From positions 71,313 to 135,312 of the forward strand of contig JBQNBC010000004.1 in NCBI GenBank assembly GCA_052170135.1: DNA of 64,000 bases, given 5' to 3'. A program made the translations under genes and the position numbers. Under the pieces are notes generated by a model, which was not told the origin of the DNA, did no database searches, and was given only the letters and a program-made list of their open reading frames with translations. The stretch is from Wolinella sp052170135 (GTDB lineage Bacteria; Campylobacterota; Campylobacteria; Campylobacterales; Helicobacteraceae). Positions 54,090-63,257 of the stretch are shown here, piece by piece. The first letter of the stretch is position 1. Every line of letters begins with the position of its first letter.

Positions 54090-54893
54090 ATGAAGCGCAT
54101 AGAAACAACTGAACTACTATTTTCATCTCTCTTTTTTTTATTCGCCATCTTCACGCTACTTATCGTTGGACTATCACACTACACACATAGCTTCTCACAA
54201 CTTTTTGCACTTGTCAATAGTGAACAAGGAATTTATGCACTAATCTTTGACATATTGACAATTTCAGGGCTGCTACTCTCACTATTTTTTATATTTTTTA
54301 GAAAAAAGTCCCGCACACTTCCGATAAAATACAAACTCTCTATGTGGCTTACGAGCCTCTTTTTTGCCGCACTTATCGCGCTGGACTCCGCTTATGGTGG
54401 TTCGATTCTCGTTAAAATAGAAGAGCTAAGCGGTGTTTCGATAAATATAATTTTGCATTTGCTAAACGTTCTATTTTTTGGTGCATTCGTATTTTTGCCA
54501 CTCATAGTTTGGCTGCGAGAGATGGAGTTTGATCGCAGCGATTCTCTCGGGCGATACTTCCACGCACTTCGCCCCTCGCCAAATATCGCTATTTGCACGA
54601 TTTTTATGCTAAGTATCCAACCAATTATAAAAGATTCAATCATTGGATACTTGGAGTTGGGAATCTTATGGTTAGGATTAGCGATGATTCTTCTTTTATG
54701 GGCGAGAAAGCGCAAGTTTTTTGGCTTTTATGAGAGTTTTAATCTATTGCTACTGATTGCTAGCGTCATATTGATGTCTCTATCTTATGAGCTTTTTAGC
54801 ACAGAATACCACTCGATGAAGATGACGTTTTATATGCTCATTTTAGTAGGCTGGAGTGCGCGCTGGTGCGAGAGGATAACACACTCGCATTAG
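54090..54893 (+). CDS. Polytopic membrane protein of unknown function
   Basis: 267 residues with about seven membrane helices separated by short basic loops (FFRKKSRTLPIKYK; ARKRKFF). No motif points to a transporter or enzyme family that I recognise. It has AAGGAG at 6 bases before its ATG and lies 9 bases after amiA, so it may be part of that unit. It converges with the response regulator gene. Confidence 0.75.
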   Translation: MKRIETTELLFSSLFFLFAIFTLLIVGLSHYTHSFSQLFALVNSEQGIYALIFDILTISGLLLSLFFIFFRKKSRTLPIKYKLSMWLTSLFFAALIALDSAYGGSILVKIEELSGVSINIILHLLNVLFFGAFVFLPLIVWLREMEFDRSDSLGRYFHALRPSPNIAICTIFMLSIQPIIKDSIIGYLELGILWLGLAMILLLWARKRKFFGFYESFNLLLLIASVILMSLSYELFSTEYHSMKMTFYMLILVGWSARWCERITHSH

Positions 54894-54923
54894 TGTATAA
54901 AGAATCTAACTCTAAAAGTACAA

Positions 54924-55493
54924 TTAAACTTGCTCTACTTTGCGCTCTAAAATTGCGATTTTAACCAGATCTTTTTTGTCGATCCTCACGATGCTATCAC
55001 TAAACTCAAAACACAAATAGCCTTCACTTATGGATAAGTTAGGCGTGGACTCGCCAAAGAGTGCCATTAGCTCCTCTTCGCGCTGTGCGTTGAAAAACTT
55101 CTCGCGCTTCTCCTCATTTTGTATCATGCTGACAATTGGTGTCACTACATCTTGAAAAACATGAATATTAAATGGCTTGGGGATAAAGCCACTTACGCCA
55201 AGTCTCTGTAAGCTATTACGCGCCTCTTCACCCATTTCGTTTGAGATGATAATCACTGATATTTCATCGGTTTTGCCGGTCTTGTAGAGGCGATCCAAAA
55301 TATCCCAACCGTTTGGCTCGGGCATATTTAAATCCAAAAATAGCAAATTCACATCATTTGGCTTTAGTGCAGCTAGCGTCTCTTCGCCATCTTTCGCCTC
55401 TTTTATTAGCTTTACGTTTATCTTTTCTAGATTTGTACGGACGATTTTCCTCATTATAGGACTATCATCGGCGACTAGTGCCCTTATTATCAT
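54924..55493 (-). CDS. CheY-like response regulator with C-terminal extension
   Basis: 189 residues from the ATG at 55493, which has GGAGG 7 bases upstream and overlaps the hybrid kinase stop (ATGA). Receiver domain 1-125: acidic pair Asp9/Asp10, phospho-Asp54 in FLDLNMPEP, Thr/Ser replaced by SNE, Lys in FIPKPFN. The last 60 residues (from about 130) form a small alpha/beta extension with no DNA-binding motif that I recognise. It is probably the output partner of the kinase. Confidence 0.88.
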   Translation of the reverse strand: MIIRALVADDSPIMRKIVRTNLEKINVKLIKEAKDGEETLAALKPNDVNLLFLDLNMPEPNGWDILDRLYKTGKTDEISVIIISNEMGEEARNSLQRLGVSGFIPKPFNIHVFQDVVTPIVSMIQNEEKREKFFNAQREEELMALFGESTPNLSISEGYLCFEFSDSIVRIDKKDLVKIAILERKVEQV

Positions 55494-57787
55494 TGCATTA
55501 CCTCCATTTTTGCTTGTTCCCATGCATGCGCCAGCGTATCTCCAATATTATCCTCTAATGGCTCATTGTTGCGCGCTGATTGCTCTATTTTGCACAAGAT
55601 TCCAGCTAGTGAATCAAAGCCCATGTTTAGCGACGCACCTTTTAGTGCATGCGCGCGCTCAAAGCTGACATGCTCACCAGCCTTAAGAGAATCTATAATG
55701 CTCTCCATATCCTTGCCAGTATATTCCAAAAAGTCACTTTCAAGCTCAATAAAACTCTCCTCATCAAGCCCAAGCAACTCTGACATTCTCGCCCTGCGCG
55801 CACTAGCACTCTGTGGCACACTAGATGCGGCGGTGGCTGACTTTGGCGTGTTGCTAGATTCTTCTATCGAGAGCTCCAGATAGGTCGAGAGTACCTTTAT
55901 TAGCTCAGTTTTTATAAGCGGCTTTGCAAGACAAGCATCAAATCCATCACTTAGATACTTCGCTCTGTCGTTTGCCATCGCGTTTGCGCTAAGAACTACA
56001 ATAGGAATCGCCCGTCCGCTTTCTGTTTGTATCTCTCTTAATCGCTTTTGTGCAGTATTTCCGTCCATGACAGGCATTTGGATATCCAAAAGAACAATGT
56101 CAAATTCACCGCTTTGATACACGCTAAGTGCCTCCGCACCATTGTTTGCTATAGTTACCATTAGTCCCATTTTCTCAAGCATAATCTTAATGAGTCGCTG
56201 ATTTGTGAAATTATCCTCAGCCACTAATACGCGCCCGTAAAATCTCGGCTCGCTAGGTAGCAAATAACAAGAATCTTCATCAAAGCTAGAACGAGGGAAT
56301 CGTAACGTAAAGCTAAACTCACTCCCTTTGCCCTCAACACTCTTACAGCTCATCTCGCCACCCATAATTCTCACAAGCTCCAAAGATATAGATAGCCCCA
56401 GTCCGGTGCCACCGTAGTTTCGTGCAGTGCTAGATTCTGCTTGCTCAAATGGTTGGAAAATCTTCGCTAAATTATGTGGGGCTATACCTATGCCAGTGTC
56501 AATGACACTAAAAGCAACCTCTATCTCATTGCTTCCTACACTGCTAGCCTCTGCACATAGGGTTACGCACCCACCAGTTGGTGTAAACTTTATGGCATTA
56601 TTTAGCAGGTTTGCCAGCACCTGCTTAAGCCTCATCGCATCGCCCTCCACGGCAAGTGAGCGCAACGATTCAATCTTGCAGTTTAGAGATACACCTTTCT
56701 CTTTTGCCTTAACATCGCAGAAATCAACAACTGTTTTGAGCTCGGATTCCAAGTACATAGGCAGTTTCTCGATGGTGAATTTCCCACTCTCTATTTTTGA
56801 TAAATCGAGAATATCGTTAATAATTCCCAGTAAGTGTTCGCCACTTTTGTCGATTATCTCAATATATTCGCGCTGCGTTGGAGTTAGATTCTCCTCTAAA
56901 AGCAATTTACTAAAGCCAATAATTCCATTTAATGGAGTGCGCATCTCATGACTCATATTAGCCAAAAAGACGCTCTTTACTCTATCAGCCTCCTCTGCTC
57001 GCTCTAGTGCGACTTTTAGACTATTTTGCGCTTGGATTATCGACGTGATCTCGTGGCGGATTCCTAGGAAATGGGCAATATGATTATCCTCGTCAAGAAT
57101 CGGCACAACGGTTGTATCCACATAGTAGGTTTCTCCATTTTTCTTTAGATTCTTGATAAGTCCTTTCCATATTTTGCCAGCCAAGATTGTTTGCCACATA
57201 TCAGCAAAAACCTCGCTTGGCGTCTCAGGATGGCGAAGAATCGAGTGCGGCTTGCCTAGTAGCTCTTTATTTGTATAGCCAGTGATTTCACATAGCTTAT
57301 CATTTGCAAAGGTGATATTCCCATCCAAGTCAGAAACGCTAAGAATCGCACTCACATCGACTGCTTTTTTGTACTCCTCTAGAAGGCGTTGTGTCTTTTT
57401 GTTTTCCTCTTGCTCGATTATGTGTCGTCCAAATTTTTTCAAAATATCGCGCAGTTTTTGCAGGGAAAATGGCTTCACCAAAAATGCATCAGCACCCAAA
57501 TCTATCGCTTCTAGTAGCTGTTCAGTATCGTTGTTCGCACTTACAAAAATTATCGGCAAATACGGGTCGTATTCCCTTATCTTGCGCGCCATTGCTAGTC
57601 CGTCCATCACAGGCATACATATATCAGTGATGACGATATTTGGCTGTTTTTCTGTATAAAGCTCAAGTGCTTGCTCGCCATCTTGCGCGCTAAATACAGT
57701 CGCGAATCGCTCTAAAATTATCCGCGTCGCCTCACGGATAAGCGCATCATCTTCGACATAGAGAATCCTAAGTTTTGTTATATCCAT
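55490..57787 (-). CDS. Cytoplasmic hybrid histidine kinase (REC-PAS-HisKA-HATPase-REC-HPt)
   Basis: 765 residues, no membrane segment. Order: receiver with Asp55 (1-120), PAS/PAC (about 140-255, with DLDGNITFAND), phosphoacceptor His280 in NMSHEMRTPLNG, ATPase (about 390-510, DTGIGIAP and GGTGLGLSIS), second receiver with LLDIQMPVMDG (about 525-645), and a C-terminal HPt with His in AHALKGASLNMG. This is a complete multistep phosphorelay in one chain, feeding the CheY-like protein encoded next to it. The signal is unknown. Confidence 0.93.
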   Translation of the reverse strand: MDITKLRILYVEDDALIREATRIILERFATVFSAQDGEQALELYTEKQPNIVITDICMPVMDGLAMARKIREYDPYLPIIFVSANNDTEQLLEAIDLGADAFLVKPFSLQKLRDILKKFGRHIIEQEENKKTQRLLEEYKKAVDVSAILSVSDLDGNITFANDKLCEITGYTNKELLGKPHSILRHPETPSEVFADMWQTILAGKIWKGLIKNLKKNGETYYVDTTVVPILDEDNHIAHFLGIRHEITSIIQAQNSLKVALERAEEADRVKSVFLANMSHEMRTPLNGIIGFSKLLLEENLTPTQREYIEIIDKSGEHLLGIINDILDLSKIESGKFTIEKLPMYLESELKTVVDFCDVKAKEKGVSLNCKIESLRSLAVEGDAMRLKQVLANLLNNAIKFTPTGGCVTLCAEASSVGSNEIEVAFSVIDTGIGIAPHNLAKIFQPFEQAESSTARNYGGTGLGLSISLELVRIMGGEMSCKSVEGKGSEFSFTLRFPRSSFDEDSCYLLPSEPRFYGRVLVAEDNFTNQRLIKIMLEKMGLMVTIANNGAEALSVYQSGEFDIVLLDIQMPVMDGNTAQKRLREIQTESGRAIPIVVLSANAMANDRAKYLSDGFDACLAKPLIKTELIKVLSTYLELSIEESSNTPKSATAASSVPQSASARRARMSELLGLDEESFIELESDFLEYTGKDMESIIDSLKAGEHVSFERAHALKGASLNMGFDSLAGILCKIEQSARNNEPLEDNIGDTLAHAWEQAKMEVMQ

Positions 57788-57796
57788 TAAAACCCT

Positions 57797-58585
57797 TTAT
57801 TTGTCTGGAAGAATCTCAAATTCACCCACCTTCCCATTGTCCTTTACATATACACGTGTAGTGCCATACTCTTTGGCATTTGGTGATTGCTTAAATGTCG
57901 TTGGTGCACTTTTTGATTCTTGATTCTTCTCACTTGGTGCGATTCTTGTAGGGAATTTTGGCGGAGTGAGCGTTGGTTGCTTTTCGTATATTGGCAGATA
58001 TATTTTTGACTTGCTATTTGGGTTAAATTTCTCCAGTTTTAGGCGTGGTAGATAGACTTGGAGCTTCTGCATTCGCGACTTTACATCAAGATAGTAGGCG
58101 GTGGCTAGACGATTTGCATTTTCATCTCTTTGCCAGCTAAAGCCCTTATTGTAAGACTTTATCATCTTTTCCCAGTTACCTTTATGTATCTTTTCCCAAT
58201 ACTTGAGTTCGCTTATCGCCTCACGTGCAGCAAATGCATCATCTTTAACGAGCATCGAGCCTATAACATTTTGTGTGAAGCCATTTTGCTTGAGCGAGGG
58301 ATATTTTTTTATGATTCCAGGCAGGTAGGCGTGGTAGATTCCCGCGCTTGGATCTTGGAAGTTCATGCGATATTCACCAGCGCACGATTCCTTCCATGCA
58401 ATAGCCGCGAGCGTATATCCTAGCTCGTATGGATTCCCATATTCATAAGCTTTTAAAAGAACTGATTTTTGACGTGCGGAAAAGTGAGCTGGATCGTTTA
58501 CGCATTTATTTTCGCCAAACTCTTGTGGAAGAGCAAAAAGCGAAACAGTGGATAAAAATATCGCACCCAAAAGCCCTGCTAGCAT
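57797..58585 (-). CDS. Secreted lysozyme-like (SLT-fold) protein
   Basis: 262 residues from the ATG at 58585 (GGGG upstream); a GTG three codons earlier is possible. Signal peptide (1-18), then an N-terminal domain with AAIAWKESCAGEYRMNF, in which the Glu of KES sits as in lytic transglycosylases, and MIKSYNKGF, like the NxG segment of that fold. A Pro/Ser/Thr/Lys-rich tail follows (after about 185). It may cut or bind peptidoglycan. It lies 9 bases before the hybrid kinase on the same strand. Confidence 0.6.
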   Translation of the reverse strand: MLAGLLGAIFLSTVSLFALPQEFGENKCVNDPAHFSARQKSVLLKAYEYGNPYELGYTLAAIAWKESCAGEYRMNFQDPSAGIYHAYLPGIIKKYPSLKQNGFTQNVIGSMLVKDDAFAAREAISELKYWEKIHKGNWEKMIKSYNKGFSWQRDENANRLATAYYLDVKSRMQKLQVYLPRLKLEKFNPNSKSKIYLPIYEKQPTLTPPKFPTRIAPSEKNQESKSAPTTFKQSPNAKEYGTTRVYVKDNGKVGEFEILPDK

Positions 58586-58706
58586 TGATTCCACGCCCCT
58601 TTTTTGCCACTATTTTATTTGTAGTTTATCATGAAATCCTCAAAACTCTTTTTAACAACAGCTTGGCTAAAATCTCGCACAAAACGTTATTGCATAAAGG
58701 TTTTTC

Positions 58707-60752
58707 ATGTCCAAAGCACTACTAATTGAAATCGGTGTCGAGGAGCTTCCCGCACTTCCATTCCTAAAAGAGTTACCAAATATTTTACAAAAATGGGAAT
58801 CTATACTTCAAAAGTATCGCTTAAATGCAGATTTTGAGCTTTACTTCACACCACGAAGAATAGTCTTGTTTTCCCAAAGTATGCCACTTTCTCAGCAAAG
58901 TATCGAAGAGAATCTATTTGGCCCGCCACTAGAGATCGCCTTTAAAGATGGCATAGCCACAAAGGCGGCTGAGAGCTTTGCGCAAAAGTGTGGCGTTAGT
59001 GTTGGTGAGCTTGCGCGTTCAAACAAAGATGGCAAGGAGGTGCTATATTTCTCGCGTACACTAAATGGAGAATCTACAGCCACACTGCTTCCGCAGGCTG
59101 TCTTAGAGTTCATAAACTCACTCAACTTTGGCAAAAGCATGCGATGGGGTAGCCTAAAAGAGAGTTTTATACGCCCAGTTCGTTGGCTTGGAATACTCCA
59201 TGGGGATAGGCTAATTGAGGCTGAGATTTTTGGTGTAAAAAGTGCGAAAAATACGCATATTCATCGCCAAGAGACATTTAAGGCTGTAGACTATGAGAGC
59301 ATTTCTGACTTTTTTGAAGTGTTAAAAAATGGCGGTGTAATCCTAAAACAAGATGAGCGACGAGAGAAGATTCTTCGCGAGATTAGAGAGATCGAGGAGT
59401 GCAAGGGGATTATTGTGGAGATTGATGAGGCACTGCTTGATGAGGTTGTGGCAATTACGGAGTATCCCAGCGCGCTTTTTGGTAGCTTCTCTGGACACTT
59501 TTTGCAGCTTCCACCAGAGGTCATCATTACATCCATGAAGGAGAATCAGCGCTATTTCGCCACCTATGATAAAGAATCGCTTCATAATGGCTTCATCGTC
59601 GTAAGTAACGCACGTAGTGAAAATAAAAATCTAATAATCCATGGGAACGAAAAAGTCCTACGCGCGCGGCTCTCTGATGCGCTGTTTTTCTATCAAAATG
59701 ACCTAAAAAATGGGCTAGATTCCTCTAGGCTAGCTGAGGTTACCTTTGTCGAAGGACTTGGGAATATGGTACAAAAGAGTGAACGAGAGCAGAAAATCGC
59801 ACTGATTTTATTTGATATTTATGCCAAAAGAGTGGCGAATGAGAGCGGGAAGAGTGTCGATTCTCTCCGCGTGCTAATCTCGCAGAGTGCAGCAATAGCA
59901 AAGGCTGACCTAATGAGCGAGACTGTATATGAATTTACTGAGCTTCAGGGCATCATAGGCTACTATTTGGCAAAGGCGAGTGCTAAAGATGAGCTCCTGT
60001 GTAATGCAATGCGAGAACAATATCTACCAAATGGTGAAGATAGCGAACTGCCAAAGAATCTATTCTCTTCGATTCTTGCGCTTAGCTATCGCCTTGATAA
60101 TCTCATGGGGCTTTTTAGCATTGGCAAGATTCCTAGTGGTTCAAAAGACCCATTTTCACTTAGGCGTGCGGCAAATGGTCTGCTTAGAATAGTGTTTGCG
60201 CATCATATTCCGTTTGATCTTGGGAAGATTTTACAGGCGATAGCTCCACTGTATAGGGAGTTTGACACTGCTTTGCTTGAGACATTTATAGTGGAGCGCG
60301 CCGAGGCTATTTTGGAGACTAACGCGTCCTTTATTCGTGCAGTAGTCGCAGGAGGTGAGTGCGACTTACTGCTGCTTGGTGAAAAGGTCAAGGCTTTAAA
60401 CGCGCTCCTTAACTCAAGTGATGGTAGGGCTCTAAGCACAATCTTTAAACGGGTGGCAAACATAATTAAGGGTGTAGATTTAGGCACGCTTAGCCTGCGC
60501 GAAGATCTGCTAAGCGATGCGTCTGAAATAGCACTATTTGAAGAGTTTTCACGCATCAGTGCACATGAGTTTAGTAGCGTACACGATGAGCTTTCAGCGC
60601 TTCTTACGCTTCAAAAACCTCTAGAAAATTTCTTTGAAAATGTGCTGGTAAACAGCGATAATATCGTGCTCAAAACAAACAGACAAACTCTAATCGCGCT
60701 AATTTATAGAGCATTTTTAAAAATAGCAGATATTAAAGAAATTTCCCTCTAA
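58707..60752 (+). CDS. glyS: Glycyl-tRNA synthetase beta subunit
   Basis: 681 residues. LLIEIGVEELPALPF, LYFTPRRIVLFSQ, LNFGKSMRWG and PVRWLGILHG are typical of the beta chain of the tetrameric enzyme; an HD-like central region and the C-terminal anticodon-binding part follow. The alpha subunit gene (glyQ) is not in the window. Its stop is the host edge of the prophage-derived region; the last 12 bases fall inside the 136-bp repeat. Confidence 0.96.
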   Translation: MSKALLIEIGVEELPALPFLKELPNILQKWESILQKYRLNADFELYFTPRRIVLFSQSMPLSQQSIEENLFGPPLEIAFKDGIATKAAESFAQKCGVSVGELARSNKDGKEVLYFSRTLNGESTATLLPQAVLEFINSLNFGKSMRWGSLKESFIRPVRWLGILHGDRLIEAEIFGVKSAKNTHIHRQETFKAVDYESISDFFEVLKNGGVILKQDERREKILREIREIEECKGIIVEIDEALLDEVVAITEYPSALFGSFSGHFLQLPPEVIITSMKENQRYFATYDKESLHNGFIVVSNARSENKNLIIHGNEKVLRARLSDALFFYQNDLKNGLDSSRLAEVTFVEGLGNMVQKSEREQKIALILFDIYAKRVANESGKSVDSLRVLISQSAAIAKADLMSETVYEFTELQGIIGYYLAKASAKDELLCNAMREQYLPNGEDSELPKNLFSSILALSYRLDNLMGLFSIGKIPSGSKDPFSLRRAANGLLRIVFAHHIPFDLGKILQAIAPLYREFDTALLETFIVERAEAILETNASFIRAVVAGGECDLLLLGEKVKALNALLNSSDGRALSTIFKRVANIIKGVDLGTLSLREDLLSDASEIALFEEFSRISAHEFSSVHDELSALLTLQKPLENFFENVLVNSDNIVLKTNRQTLIALIYRAFLKIADIKEISL

Positions 60753-60876
60753 CAAGAATCTAGCTCTGCGCAATAAGCCTCGCTAGAGCTTGGGGTGCCA
60801 AATTTTAGAGACTAAAAAAGATCAAGAAATCATTACCTGCTTTCAGCTTCCATACGCTCGTTAGCTTTTGCAATGT
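60741..60876 (-). repeat. Dispersed structured repeat, copy B
   Basis: 136 bases that match 15264-15397 in inverted orientation (about 89 %). It covers the glyS stop, the whole gap and the truncated tail-X-like frame. The CTCTAA/TTAGAG and AGCTCT/AGAGCT stems are conserved. It marks the host-prophage junction. Confidence 0.85.
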
Positions 60877-60892
60877 ATGTTTCTACTATTAT
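60833..60892 (-). pseudogene. Truncated tail protein X-like fragment
   Basis: Twelve bases after the gpU-like stop and behind an AAAGGCGAG site, 19 codons read in the same frame. They include YIAKANERM, which resembles the N-terminus of P2 X-type tail proteins, the usual neighbour of U in such phages. No ATG/GTG/TTG start is present (ATA ATA), and the frame ends after EAESR where homology would continue. Best read as a deletion relic. Confidence 0.4.
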
Positions 60893-60904
60893 CGCCTCGC
60901 CTTT

Positions 60905-61273
60905 TTATACTTCATAATCCCTAATCAACTCCAGGCTAAAGCTCTGCTTGAAGAATCGCCCATCATTTGTAAAGATCTCCTGTTTCTCGGATATTTTGGC
61001 GATTGCAAATCTCCCAAAGTAGCGACCATAGCCACTAACTAATGTGTAGCTCTCGCCCTTTTGCGCTAGCTCATATAGAGCTTTTAGCGCGCTCTGCTTA
61101 TCACCGTGCAGTGGGAGCGTGTGTGCTTCTAAATTCACGCTCTCACCACCTAGATTTGCGCGGAAAAGTAGCGCGTGGTTTTGCACCACCTCACTTTTAT
61201 TAATCCCAAATTCACTTTCAAGATTTAAGCCATCGACTATCATAAAACTAAATCCACCAAGGTTTAAAATCAT
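60905..61273 (-). CDS. P2 gpU-like phage tail protein
   Basis: 122 residues. The course of the protein follows P2 U: MILNLGGFSFMI start, VNLEAHTLPLHGDKQSALKA (the scaled-down GxxYP segment), GESYTLVSGYGRYFGRFAI and FFKQSFSLEL at the end. U is a tail-completion protein at the tail tip region. It follows the gp10-like gene with a one-base gap. Confidence 0.75.
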   Translation of the reverse strand: MILNLGGFSFMIVDGLNLESEFGINKSEVVQNHALLFRANLGGESVNLEAHTLPLHGDKQSALKALYELAQKGESYTLVSGYGRYFGRFAIAKISEKQEIFTNDGRFFKQSFSLELIRDYEV

Positions 61274-61274
61274 G

Positions 61275-61679
61275 CTACTGTCCTATTACGCTACGATTCT
61301 TTGCGTTTAGCTCATCTTGCTTTAGTGCGCGTTTTACTCGCACAGAAGATAGTGCACTCTCAAAGTATGGATTTGCCTTTATACCAGGGTGCTTGACGTG
61401 CTTTAGCGGGTGCTTCGCCCCTTCAAAGCTAAGGGCTTTCTTGCTCTTTGGCACCATCTCATAAGCACTCGTCCCCTCATGGACAAACAGCGGATAGATT
61501 GTCTTGTCACCTTTAGAATTGACTGTGATTTTATCGTTAAATTTATGCCCGACAACCGCTTGGCTATCACTTACACTTAAGATTCCAATGCTTGCTCTAA
61601 GCTCTAAGCTTTTTATCGGCGCGCTATCGTGCGCTGCTTTGGCTACTTCGCTAGCAAGCGTGCTTAGGATAGGCTTCAT
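61275..61679 (-). CDS. HK97 gp10-like / phage morphogenesis protein
   Basis: 134 residues. YPLFVHEGTSAYEMVPKSKK followed by HPGIKANPYFESAL is the pattern of gp10-like head-tail connector or Mu G-like proteins: an E-x-G-T strand, then G-x-x-x-x-P-F/Y near the C-terminus. It likely completes the head-tail joint. It lies 37 bases after the 119-residue gene. Confidence 0.65.
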   Translation of the reverse strand: MKPILSTLASEVAKAAHDSAPIKSLELRASIGILSVSDSQAVVGHKFNDKITVNSKGDKTIYPLFVHEGTSAYEMVPKSKKALSFEGAKHPLKHVKHPGIKANPYFESALSSVRVKRALKQDELNAKNRSVIGQ

Positions 61680-61716
61680 AGCTTGCCTCTTTGTATGTTT
61701 GGATTCTTAATCACCT

Positions 61717-62076
61717 CTACTCCTTTGATTGCGCTTTATAAGGATGAATGCCTTTAGCTTCCTTGTCTGTGATTTTGTCAATATATATAAGCGCATCAAC
61801 CCATGTCCCAATAAATCGACCATCGTATTGTGGGCATACAAATTCGCACACCTCTTGAAACAACGGGTCTTCTTTGGCATCTTCTATCATGTGTTCTAGG
61901 ACTGCGTAGTTCATGAGGTATTCTATTCTGCTATTGACGATTTGAAACACCCCAATCGATGGCTTAATTTTAAATCCTTCTTGAATCTCGGGCGAACCCC
62001 ACTCTCTAAATTCCCCCTCCATCTCCCATGTGCCATTACCAACACCCAATGTCTCAATCTTTATAGTCCTAGCCAT
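61717..62076 (-). CDS. Phage protein of unknown function
   Basis: 119 residues, acidic and soluble. I do not recognise it. Between a head gene and a gp10-like gene it may be a head-completion or structural protein. The ATG follows the AAGGATTG segment and overlaps a 35-codon frame upstream by 16 bases. Confidence 0.6.
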   Translation of the reverse strand: MARTIKIETLGVGNGTWEMEGEFREWGSPEIQEGFKIKPSIGVFQIVNSRIEYLMNYAVLEHMIEDAKEDPLFQEVCEFVCPQYDGRFIGTWVDALIYIDKITDKEAKGIHPYKAQSKE

Positions 62077-62168
62077 TTTTCAATCCTTTGTATCAAGCTA
62101 AATGAATGCTCAACTTTGTCAAAGTATGTGTAGTTTGTATTCTTCTCGTAGTGCTGAAAGCCACCCAT
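62061..62168 (-). CDS. Possible 35-residue phage ORF
   Basis: An ATG one base after the stop of the F-like gene opens 35 codons (starts MGGFQHYEKN, ends IEKWLGL), with AAGGAAG 16 bases upstream, and overlaps the next gene by 16 bases. It fills the only gap in the gene string, but coding is not certain. It could be the remains of a larger gene. Confidence 0.35.
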   Translation of the reverse strand: MGGFQHYEKNTNYTYFDKVEHSFSLIQRIEKWLGL

Positions 62169-62169
62169 A

Positions 62170-62916
62170 TCAGGTGGATATGCGGTAATTTCTTCCTTCA
62201 GAGCTAAGTACTAAAAACAGACCATTCTTACCTAAAATAGTGCGCCTATCACCATGCTTGCCATGCACACCTTCTCTTGAGATTTCTCCAAGTGTAGCAT
62301 CAAGCAGCTCTTGTGTGCTTTTGTATTTAGTCTTTTTTAAATGCTTGTGCAAGATTTTATTTTCTATATTTTCTGCTATCACATACTCTCTCCCAAGCTC
62401 ATCTAGCCTCATCTCTTTTACCTGTAGTGGGCTTATAGGACGTAAAAATGTCCGACAGCCAAAGCGATATGGAGGAATCGCTATATTCTTTGGTAGATTC
62501 TTGCTCCATGCGCCCTTGCGCTCGAGTCCTAAATCGCTAGCAGCCTTGGCATCTCCTATGTTTTTTGCATTGGCTATTAGGTCATATTGTGATTTTGCAT
62601 GCTCTATTGGGATGACGCGCATGTGCATGTTACGGCAGATGTTTGTGGTTTTTTCATCTATTTTTGCCACCACCTGTACATGTGTAAAATCAAGCTCTAT
62701 CGCACTTCGCGCTACGCCTAGGTTACTACCTTGACGGAGGTTAAAATCAATAGCACTCTTTAGCTTGTGTGCCTCTAGCTCGCTCCATTCACTAAACTCT
62801 TCGCGAACCTTGCTCATAAGCTCATCGTGCGTATATTTCCCCTCATACACCTCTTGTAAAATAGCCTTTAGCTTCTCCTCTGTCCGCACTTTGGAATCGC
62901 GCCCAACCCACATCAT
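62170..62916 (-). CDS. Mu gpF-like phage head morphogenesis protein
   Basis: 248 residues; AAGGAG lies 4-7 bases before two tandem ATG codons. KIDEKTTNICRNMHMRV and IPPYRFGCRTFL carry the D-x-x-T-x-x-x-C-R and P-P-x-x-x-x-C-R pattern of the Mu F (minor head) domain. An N-terminal helical part precedes it. It is normally encoded beside the portal, which is absent here. Confidence 0.75.
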   Translation of the reverse strand: MMWVGRDSKVRTEEKLKAILQEVYEGKYTHDELMSKVREEFSEWSELEAHKLKSAIDFNLRQGSNLGVARSAIELDFTHVQVVAKIDEKTTNICRNMHMRVIPIEHAKSQYDLIANAKNIGDAKAASDLGLERKGAWSKNLPKNIAIPPYRFGCRTFLRPISPLQVKEMRLDELGREYVIAENIENKILHKHLKKTKYKSTQELLDATLGEISREGVHGKHGDRRTILGKNGLFLVLSSEGRNYRIST

Positions 62917-62942
62917 ACGCTCCTTTAAAGCCTTTATGGCTT

Positions 62943-63257
62943 TTATATCGCTCGTGCCAAATGTGGCATTAAAGAGCTTCTTTCGCGTATTTTTTCGGCT
63001 ATTAGTGGTATGGTTATGGCTACTTTTAGCATTGCCTCTTCTATCTCGGGTGTAAATAGCCTTAATACCTCTTCTCTACTTATTCTTCTATCATATCTTT
63101 CTAAAAATATGAGTAGCTCATCTATAAACTGAGATAGAGATGAGAATCGAAAATCTGCCACCTCCTGTTTATACTGCTCGATTAGCTCCTCTAGGCTCTT
63201 TTTCTGCTCTATTTTTGCTTTTAGGAGACGACTTAGTCGTCTAGTTATCACTTGCAC
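62943..63257 (-). CDS. Phage protein of unknown function
   Basis: 104 residues, helical and highly charged (KIEQKKSLEELIEQYKQEV), with a GTG/TTG-type start overlapping the zinc-finger gene by 17 bases. I recognise no family. Downstream of a regulator and upstream of a head gene, it may be a small terminase-like or regulatory protein, but nothing shows this. Confidence 0.5.
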   Translation of the reverse strand: MQVITRRLSRLLKAKIEQKKSLEELIEQYKQEVADFRFSSLSQFIDELLIFLERYDRRISREEVLRLFTPEIEEAMLKVAITIPLIAEKIRERSSLMPHLARAI

